In this document: in pieces, positions 6,371 through 11,469 of the stretch | Layout of the letters: every line of letters begins with the position of its first letter | How positions within the stretch are numbered: the first letter of the stretch is position 1 | Assembly (NCBI GenBank): GCA_002292805.1 | Contig: DBCA01000068.1 | Location: forward strand, 900 to 12,368 | Source: Caryophanales bacterium UBA970 | Lineage (GTDB): Bacteria; Bacillota_I; Bacilli_A; RFN20; CAG-826 | Direction of reading: 5' to 3' | DNA: 11,469 nucleotides | The notes under the pieces: model-generated | Databases searched by the model: none | What the model was told of the DNA's origin: nothing | What the model saw: the letters and a program-made list of their open reading frames with translations, nothing else | Position numbers and translations under genes: made by a program

Positions 6371-7435
6371 ATGGAAGAAAATTTAAGAAATCGACTGAAA
6401 GTGATGCGCGATCGTTTGACAACGATTGATGATTTACTTATTCAGGAACATATTCTCAATGACTCGCGACAATTCAAAGTGATTTCTAAAGAACGAGCAA
6501 CCTTAGATAAAGTTGTATTTCTCTTTAATCAATTCGAAACCAATGAAAAGAATCTTTCCGATGCCTTGGTGATGCGTAACGATAGTGATCCTGAAATTGC
6601 CCAGTTTGGGAAACTAGAAGTTGAGCAGTTGACGACAGCCCAAGAAAAACTCATGGAGCAAATTAAGTTCCTTTTGATCCCCAAAGATCCTAATGATGAT
6701 AAAAACATCGTCGTGGAAATTCGTGGGGCCGCTGGAGGCGATGAAGCATTTATTTTTGCCAGTGACTTATTTAGAATGTACACAAAGTATTGTGAAAAAA
6801 ATGGTTGGAAAGTCCAAATGCTTTCTGATGCTGGTGGTCAATCCACGATTACATTCATGGTCAAAGGCGATGCGGTTTATTCCAAACTTAAATTTGAATC
6901 TGGCGCGCATCGGGTTCAACGGGTTCCCGCGACCGAAGCCTCGGGTCGAATTCACACATCGACGGCCACGGTGTTGGTGATGCCAGAAGTGGAAGAAGTG
7001 GATATCGTTATTAATTCAAGCGACCTTCAAGTCGATACCTATCGTTCCCAAGGTGCCGGTGGTCAAAACGTTAACAAAACCGAATCAGCAATTCGTATTA
7101 CCCATTTGCCGACAGGTCTAGTTGTCTCATGTCAAATTGAAAAATCTCAAATTCAAAACCGCGAATTGGCGATGAAGATGTTGTATGCAAAATTAGAGGC
7201 TCATAAACAAGCAGAGATTGATGAAAAAGTTGGCAATGAAAGAAAACTAAAAGTTGGTACCGGTGAACGTAGTGAAAAAATTCGAACGTATAACTATCCT
7301 CAAAACCGTGTCACCGATCACCGTATAAGTTTTACGATTAACCAACTTGATCGTGTCATGGAAGGTCAGATCGATAACATTCTTGAAGCGTTGAATCATT
7401 TTGATCAACAGCAAAAATTAACAGGTGGGGAATGA
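6371..7435 (+). CDS. prfA: peptide chain release factor 1
   Basis: RF1 recognises UAA and UAG in the ribosomal A site and triggers hydrolysis of peptidyl-tRNA. At 354 residues it is of normal length. The stop-codon-reading PxT motif is PAT (186-188) in RVPATEASGRIHTST, which distinguishes RF1 from RF2 (SPF). The catalytic GGQ is at 230-232 in SQGAGGQNVNKTESA. GAAGGDEA (119-126) is another family signature. The ATG at 6371 has only a weak AGG ribosome site 8 nt upstream. The stop TGA is nested with the prmC start (ATGA, 7432-7435), so factor and modifying enzyme are made together. It opens the plus-strand gene run, divergent from dnaX. Confidence 0.97.
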   Translation: MEENLRNRLKVMRDRLTTIDDLLIQEHILNDSRQFKVISKERATLDKVVFLFNQFETNEKNLSDALVMRNDSDPEIAQFGKLEVEQLTTAQEKLMEQIKFLLIPKDPNDDKNIVVEIRGAAGGDEAFIFASDLFRMYTKYCEKNGWKVQMLSDAGGQSTITFMVKGDAVYSKLKFESGAHRVQRVPATEASGRIHTSTATVLVMPEVEEVDIVINSSDLQVDTYRSQGAGGQNVNKTESAIRITHLPTGLVVSCQIEKSQIQNRELAMKMLYAKLEAHKQAEIDEKVGNERKLKVGTGERSEKIRTYNYPQNRVTDHRISFTINQLDRVMEGQIDNILEALNHFDQQQKLTGGE

Positions 7436-8262
7436 CGCTAGGTCAACTTTATCAACAAGCATTAACCCACGTAGGTGAAGGTGCTGTCGACCAGTTCAGT
7501 ATTCTTACGTTGATTCAACATCACGAAAACATTACCTCTAAAGATTTGTTGCTCACGCATTTGGATTGGCCTGCAAAACATGCTGATGCTTTCTTCACCA
7601 GTTTCCGTCGTTTACAAATGGGTGAACCCGTTGCCTATCTCATAGGTCATACAACATTTTTAAATTTAGAGCTTAAGGTTAATCCTCATGTGCTTATTCC
7701 TCGACAAGAGACGGAAGAACTTGTGACGTGGATACTTAAGCACTTTTCCTCTGAAACCAATCTAAGTGTGGTTGATGTTGGCACTGGCAGTGGTGCGATT
7801 GCCCTTGCCTTAAAATCCAACCGACCATCATGGAAAGTTTTAGCGACCGACATTAGTTCATTGGCACTCGACGTTGCCAAAGACAATGCGAGAACGTTGA
7901 AGCTTGATCTTGAATTCAGTCTCAGTGATGGGTTTCAAAACATACCTCCAAAGTTTTCTCGATCAATCCATCTTGTCGTCAGTAACCCTCCTTATGTCAA
8001 CACCAAGGGTGACCTTCATCCATTTGTGGTTGACCATGAACCGCATCTGGCGTTGCTTGCGAATCCTGTCACAAAGTTTTATGAACAATATTTGATCGAA
8101 GCAAAACCTTTCATCAAACCCAAGGCAATCTTTGCTTTTGAAATTGGTCCGGAATTATCAACCTTACTACCACCCATCGTTCAATCCATCTATCCAGGTG
8201 CAAAGACGACTATCCTTAAAGACATCAATCTTAAAGAACGCTTCATAATCATTTATACTTAA
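7432..8262 (+). CDS. prmC: release factor glutamine N5-methyltransferase PrmC
   Basis: PrmC methylates the glutamine of the GGQ motif in release factors, raising termination efficiency; the RF1 gene lies directly upstream. The 276 residues carry the N-terminal helical domain, PVAYLIG (66-72), the linker-proximal IPRQETEEL (89-97), the SAM-binding loop VDVGTGSGAIAL (114-125) and the catalytic NPPY (185-188). The ATG overlaps the prfA stop as ATGA and is preceded by AGGTGGGGA within prfA, a good if close ribosome site. The gene ends 16 nt before rpiB. No anomalies seen. Confidence 0.96.
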   Translation: MTLGQLYQQALTHVGEGAVDQFSILTLIQHHENITSKDLLLTHLDWPAKHADAFFTSFRRLQMGEPVAYLIGHTTFLNLELKVNPHVLIPRQETEELVTWILKHFSSETNLSVVDVGTGSGAIALALKSNRPSWKVLATDISSLALDVAKDNARTLKLDLEFSLSDGFQNIPPKFSRSIHLVVSNPPYVNTKGDLHPFVVDHEPHLALLANPVTKFYEQYLIEAKPFIKPKAIFAFEIGPELSTLLPPIVQSIYPGAKTTILKDINLKERFIIIYT

Positions 8263-8265
8263 GAA

Positions 8266-8272
8266 AGAGGTG
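8266..8272 (+). promoter_or_regulatory. rpiB: ribosome binding site of rpiB
   Basis: AGAGGTG lies 6 nt before the ATG at 8279. This settles the start: the in-frame GTG at 8270-8272 is itself part of this site and is not a plausible initiator. Confidence 0.8.
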
Positions 8273-8278
8273 TATCCA

Positions 8279-8728
8279 ATGAAAATCATCATTGCCAGTG
8301 ATCATGCAGGTTTTGCCAATAAACAAACGCTGATTCAACAGTTAAAAGCTTTTGGCTTTGACATGATTGATGCAGGAACTTTTACAGATGGTAGCTGTCA
8401 TTATCCTGAATATGCCCTTGCTGCGGCGGAACGTGTCGCCGCCAAAGAAGCACCATTTGGTGTTTTAATTTGTGGATCAGGCATCGGAGTGTCGATTGCC
8501 GCGAATAAAGTCAAAGGGGCTCGTTGTGCGGTTGGATATCATGATGAGGCAACCAAAAGAGCGCGTATCGACAATGACGCCAACTTGATTGCCTTTGGCG
8601 CTAGATACATGACCTTAGAAGAAATCTTAAAAAGAATTCAATTATTTGTGAACACCCCATACGAGGGTGGTCGTCATCAAACCAGACTCGACATCATCAG
8701 TGAGTACGAAAAAAAACATTTCCGGTAA
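8279..8728 (+). CDS. rpiB: ribose-5-phosphate isomerase B
   Basis: RpiB interconverts ribose 5-phosphate and ribulose 5-phosphate in the non-oxidative pentose phosphate pathway. The 149-residue product matches the RpiB/LacAB family: SDHAG (7-11), the active-site cysteine in CGSGIG (65-70), the IAANKVKGARCA stretch (73-84), a catalytic-type histidine at 88, NDAN (99-102) and the phosphate-binding GGRHQTR (130-136). The ring-opening loop is usually HD followed by a variable helix, here HDEATKRARIDNDAN, a slightly divergent but recognisable form. LacA/LacB subunits are related; a lone gene next to prmC, with the B. subtilis prfA-prmC-rpiB synteny, favours RpiB. Confidence 0.93.
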   Translation: MKIIIASDHAGFANKQTLIQQLKAFGFDMIDAGTFTDGSCHYPEYALAAAERVAAKEAPFGVLICGSGIGVSIAANKVKGARCAVGYHDEATKRARIDNDANLIAFGARYMTLEEILKRIQLFVNTPYEGGRHQTRLDIISEYEKKHFR

Positions 8729-8735
8729 TCCTTGA

Positions 8736-8753
8736 ACCTATCTATTGATAGGT
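8736..8753 (+). repeat. hairpin at the comFA translation start
   Basis: ACCTATC (8736-8742) pairs perfectly with GATAGGT (8747-8753) around a TATT loop. The TTG start candidate (8745-8747) falls in the loop and first stem base, and the alternative GTG (8754) follows the stem directly. No T-run follows, so it is not an intrinsic terminator. Inference: in mRNA it may limit comFA initiation. Confidence 0.4.
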
Positions 8754-9896
8754 GTGAACGAATATCGCTGTCCTCGTTGTCATAACCAAGATGTACTTAA
8801 AGTTGGCATGAAACATGGCCAACCTTATTGTCGTGCTTGTTTACAGTTTCAATGTGATCCTTGGGTTGCTCGTAAGCGAGAAAAGAAAGCTGTTCAAATT
8901 CAGTTGGGTTACGCGCTGACCGTGGAGCAACAAACCATTGCGGATGGTCTGATTGCCTGTTACCGTCAGCAACAATCGGCGATGGTGGATGCTGTGACTG
9001 GAAGTGGAAAAACGGAAATTGTCTTTGGATTGATTCAAATTGCTCTTGCCGAAGGAAAGCGAATCGGGTTTGTCATTCCACGACTGGACGTGGTTCAAGA
9101 AATGGTCCCAAGATTTCAGCAAGTGTTTCCAAGCCTAACAATCACCTCAGTCTTTGGTGGTCATCATGACCAACTGGAAGCCGATTTAATCATTCTGACC
9201 ACCCACCAAATTTTTCGATATGAAAAGTACTTTGATGTCTTGATTTTTGATGAAGTAGATGCCTTTCCTTATGCCGGAAATCCCGTCTTAATGGCCATGG
9301 TTCAACGAGCATCTCAAGGAATGATTGTGTATTTATCAGCAACATTTGAAAAACAACAACTCATCGAATTTAAGAAACAAGGAGGAAAAGTTTTTCATTT
9401 GTTTAAACGCTACCACGGACATCCTCTTCCAGAATTAAGCATCATGGTCCGACCTTTTTTCTTTAAGTGGATCAAGCTTGTTTTGTTATTATTTCAATTT
9501 CAGAAACAACATGTTCCTGTCTTTATCTTTGTACCGACGATTGCAATCGGACAATGGATGTTACGTTTCGTCACAATCTTTTTCCCTACCACCAAGTTGG
9601 CGTTTTCTTCAAGCGAGGATCGAGAAGAGGTCGTTCATCAATTTAAAAATAAACCTGATTTTTTCTTGATTACCACAGCTATTCTCGAACGTGGCATTAC
9701 TGTCAGTCAATTACAGGCGATTATTTTTGAAGCGGATCACCGACTCTATACGACCTCGATGTTGATTCAAATGGCGGGTCGAGTTGGGCGAAAGTTAAAC
9801 GCTCCCACGGGCAAGGTCATCCTGTTGACCAACCATCGAAGTCCTTCGATTCAAGGGGCACAAGCAAAAATTAAATTTGCCAATGATCACATGTAA
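8745..9896 (+). CDS. comFA: ComFA-like DNA-uptake ATPase/helicase
   Basis: ComFA is a membrane-associated superfamily 2 ATPase that drives single-stranded DNA through the competence channel. The 383 residues (shorter than the roughly 460 of B. subtilis) show an N-terminal CxxC/CxxC zinc finger (C9, C12, C29, C32), Walker A AVTGSGKT (83-90), DEVD (169-172), SAT (198-200), the KRYHGHPLP region (221-229), TAILERGITV (311-320) and motif VI MAGRVGR (343-349). The start is non-canonical: the frame opens only 9 nt before TTG 8745, with GTG 8754 as the other choice. Keeping the first zinc pair demands one of these, and neither has a clear ribosome site. Its end overlaps comFC. PriA-like helicases are the main alternative, but length and the following comFC argue against that. 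Confidence 0.9.
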   Translation: MIGVNEYRCPRCHNQDVLKVGMKHGQPYCRACLQFQCDPWVARKREKKAVQIQLGYALTVEQQTIADGLIACYRQQQSAMVDAVTGSGKTEIVFGLIQIALAEGKRIGFVIPRLDVVQEMVPRFQQVFPSLTITSVFGGHHDQLEADLIILTTHQIFRYEKYFDVLIFDEVDAFPYAGNPVLMAMVQRASQGMIVYLSATFEKQQLIEFKKQGGKVFHLFKRYHGHPLPELSIMVRPFFFKWIKLVLLLFQFQKQHVPVFIFVPTIAIGQWMLRFVTIFFPTTKLAFSSSEDREEVVHQFKNKPDFFLITTAILERGITVSQLQAIIFEADHRLYTTSMLIQMAGRVGRKLNAPTGKVILLTNHRSPSIQGAQAKIKFANDHM

Positions 9897-10521
9897 GGTT
9901 TGTTTTTCTCCAATTTATCACCGGCATCTATTCCAGTGGCATCGCTCTCCACACGTATGTTCAAGATGTGACCACCAATTGGAATGGCATCATCAACTGT
10001 CTAGGTTTGATCGTTATTCCATGGAATCCTTTTTGGATTATGGACCATTCTTCAAATCAAGAATTCATCAATACAAAGCTTTGGGGGATATTGAATTGGG
10101 GAAAACGTTTCTTCATCAACATCAGGATTACCTAAGGTTAAAGTATCAAGGATTTACGTTCTTGCCTGCGCCAAGTTTTAGCGATCATGTTTCTCAACGA
10201 GGATTTCATCATCTGGATGAAATCCTCTTGCCACTAGGTATTCCCTTACTTCATGTATTTTATAAAAACAAAGCCTATCGACAAGCAGAGCAAGATTTTC
10301 AAGGTCGGCAAGGAATTCGTGAAGTTATTCAACGTCATCAACACATCCCTCTTCCTCGAAAAATCGTCTTTTTTGATGATGTGATGACCTCAGGAGAAAC
10401 CATGCGTAGCATGATTCAATTGATACCAATCCATGAGAAATTTGATTTAAAAATCATTGTTTTATCAAGAAAAATAGATACACATTCAAGATTACAATCA
10501 GCATCAAAAATGCTAAAATAA
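9883..10521 (+). CDS. comFC: ComFC/GntX-family phosphoribosyltransferase-like protein
   Basis: ComFC works with ComFA in uptake of transforming DNA, probably on the cytoplasmic side. The 212-residue product has an N-terminal zinc finger (C4, C7, C26, C29) and a phosphoribosyltransferase-type fold with QRGFHHLDEIL (105-115, the family's RGFNQ region) and a PRPP-loop VFFDDVMTSGETM (162-174). The start is the ATG at 9883, overlapping comFA by 14 nt; a TTG 6 nt upstream is possible. No Shine-Dalgarno is visible, so coupling to comFA is likely. A perfect 12-bp hairpin lies within codons 106-115. The TAA stop is embedded in a predicted secA promoter. Histidines and glutamines are unusually frequent in this protein. 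Confidence 0.9.
   Translation: MITCKVCFSPIYHRHLFQWHRSPHVCSRCDHQLEWHHQLSRFDRYSMESFLDYGPFFKSRIHQYKALGDIELGKTFLHQHQDYLRLKYQGFTFLPAPSFSDHVSQRGFHHLDEILLPLGIPLLHVFYKNKAYRQAEQDFQGRQGIREVIQRHQHIPLPRKIVFFDDVMTSGETMRSMIQLIPIHEKFDLKIIVLSRKIDTHSRLQSASKMLK
10199..10227 (+). repeat. perfect 12-bp inverted repeat inside comFC
   Basis: GAGGATTTCATC (10199-10210) and GATGAAATCCTC (10216-10227) are exact reverse complements around the loop ATCTG. In mRNA this makes a stable 12-bp stem. No T-run follows on either strand, which argues against a standard terminator. It lies in the codons for the conserved RGF region. Confidence 0.85.
10491..10519 (+). promoter_or_regulatory. predicted extended -10 promoter of secA
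   Basis: ATTACA (10491-10496, four of six -35 matches) is spaced 17 nt from TAAAAT (10514-10519), with the extended TG at 10511-10512. The expected start near 10526 gives a leader of about 15 nt before the secA ATG. The elements lie in the last codons of comFC, so secA can be expressed apart from the com genes. Confidence 0.55.
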
Positions 10522-10540
10522 GAAATTGGAAACAACATCG

Positions 10541-11469
10541 ATGACATGGTTAGAAAAAATCTTTAAATTCGAAGAAAGACAACTCAGATTGCTCTCAAAA
10601 GAAGCAGACCGAGTGCTTGCTTTCGAATCGGAAATGAAAAGTTTGTCGGATGATGCCTTAAAAGCAAAGACGATTTATTTTCGTGATTTATTAAAAAACG
10701 GAAAAACCTTGGACGATATCAAATACGAAGCGTTTGCGGTTGCTAGAGAAGCAGCGACCCGGACGTTGAAGATGACCCCTTTTAAAGTTCAAATCATTGG
10801 GGCGCTTGTCTTGCATGGTGGTAACGTTGCAGAAATGAGAACGGGTGAAGGGAAAACCTTAACCGCAACCATGGCAGTTTACTTGAATGCCTTATCAGGT
10901 TTAGGTGTCCACGTCATTACCGTCAACGAGTATTTAGCTAAACGTGACGCAGAATGGATGGGCGTCATTTATCAATTCCTTGGTTTAACCGTTGGCGTGA
11001 ATTTACGCGACAAGAATCCTCAAGAAAAACAAACAGCGTATTTATGTGACATTACCTATTCCACCAACGCGGAATTAGGGTTTGATTATCTTCGAGATAA
11101 TATGACCGCTAATGTGAAAAGTCGAGTCTTACGCGGATTACCTTTTGCCATCATCGATGAAGCAGACTCGATTTTGATTGATGAATCAAGAACCCCGTTG
11201 ATTATTTCTGGTGGGGCAAAAACCTCTGAATCAGAATTTGTGAAATACGATCGGTTTGTTAAATCCTTAAAAAAAGAAAAACATTTCACCATTGATGTCA
11301 AAACCAAAACCGCCAATCTCACTGATTCAGGCGCAACCTTGGCGGAAATGGCCTTTAACATCCGTAATTTATACTCTCCAGAACACGCGGATAAAGTTCA
11401 CCGTATTCACCAATCTCTAAAAGCCAATCACATCATGACACGTGATGTGGATTACTTGCTTGATCCTGA
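10541..11469 (+). CDS. secA: protein translocase ATPase SecA, N-terminal part (3' end outside window)
   Basis: SecA pushes preproteins through SecYEG using ATP. The visible 309 residues read without interruption from ATG 10541 to the right edge; the last two bases are an incomplete codon. Seen are the start of the DEAD motor: KMTPFKVQIIGALVLHGG (77-94), Walker A MRTGEGKT (99-106), TVNEYLAKRDAEWM (127-140), STNAELGFDYLRDNM (174-188), Walker B and SecA signature IIDEADSILIDESRTPLIISG (204-224, where most SecAs have DEVD and DEARTPL), then the preprotein cross-linking region up to DVDYLL. The ribosome site is weak (GGA, 10 nt upstream). It follows comFC by 19 nt; hpf, which usually lies between these genes in Bacillus, is absent. 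Housekeeping SecA rather than SecA2 is likely but not proven from this part. Confidence 0.96.
   Translation, partial: MTWLEKIFKFEERQLRLLSKEADRVLAFESEMKSLSDDALKAKTIYFRDLLKNGKTLDDIKYEAFAVAREAATRTLKMTPFKVQIIGALVLHGGNVAEMRTGEGKTLTATMAVYLNALSGLGVHVITVNEYLAKRDAEWMGVIYQFLGLTVGVNLRDKNPQEKQTAYLCDITYSTNAELGFDYLRDNMTANVKSRVLRGLPFAIIDEADSILIDESRTPLIISGGAKTSESEFVKYDRFVKSLKKEKHFTIDVKTKTANLTDSGATLAEMAFNIRNLYSPEHADKVHRIHQSLKANHIMTRDVDYLLDP

Noticed and set aside
4675..7435. Possible alternative genetic code (TGA as Trp), given the Mollicutes-like compact layout.
   Set aside because: TGA ends dnaX, recR, tmk and prfA at precise start overlaps, and Trp codons in these genes are TGG, so the standard bacterial code applies.
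8270..8278. GTG 8270 as rpiB start.
   Set aside because: It overlaps the ribosome binding site; ATG 8279 is well spaced and gives the normal MKIIIASDHAG beginning.
8736..8753. Hairpin after rpiB as an intrinsic terminator.
   Set aside because: Stem is short and A/T-rich and lacks a following T-run on either strand; its position over the comFA start fits translation effects better.
11467..11469. TGA at the end of the window as a secA stop.
   Set aside because: It is out of frame; the secA codon here is CCT followed by an incomplete GA-. The motor domain is also far from complete.

Overview
The window carries conserved bacterial housekeeping genes in an arrangement typical of Bacillota, possibly a genome-reduced relative on the Acholeplasma/Mollicutes or Erysipelotrichia side. 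Three things point there: the dnaX-recR-tmk-holB-ricT-rsmI order, the prfA-prmC-rpiB order, and comFA-comFC next to secA. TGA is an ordinary stop here (dnaX, recR, tmk and prfA all end in it, and Trp is TGG), so the Mycoplasma code 4 is ruled out. Genes that separate these loci in Bacillus subtilis (ebfC, darA, yaaR, yabA, hpf and others) are absent. The exact lineage cannot be fixed from this sequence.

Layout. (1) Positions 1-795, plus strand: C-terminal part of a YfhO-family membrane protein, running in from the left edge. (2) Positions 792-6258, minus strand: a tightly packed operon read from dnaX through recR, tmk, holB and ricT to rsmI. Most junctions are 4-nt ATGA overlaps. It combines clamp-loader subunits (tau and delta prime), recombination repair (RecR), dTTP supply (thymidylate kinase), an RNA-maturation factor (RicT) and a 16S rRNA methyltransferase. 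Its last gene overlaps the end of the yfhO-like gene by 4 nt. (3) Positions 6259-6370: a divergent promoter region. (4) Positions 6371-10521, plus strand: prfA, prmC, rpiB, comFA, comFC. PrmC methylates the GGQ glutamine of the release factor encoded just before it; ComFA and ComFC are DNA-uptake proteins. (5) Position 10541 to the right edge: secA, cut off by the window, with a predicted promoter inside the end of comFC.

No mobile element, CRISPR array, tRNA, rRNA or clearly new system was found. The points that deserve a check are sub-genic. A -1 slippery heptamer in dnaX has an immediate -1 stop exactly where a gamma-like short form would end. A perfect 12-bp hairpin lies inside comFC. A hairpin carries the comFA start codon in its loop. 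A palindrome covers the dnaX promoter. The convergent yfhO/rsmI pair shares stop-codon bases with no visible terminator.
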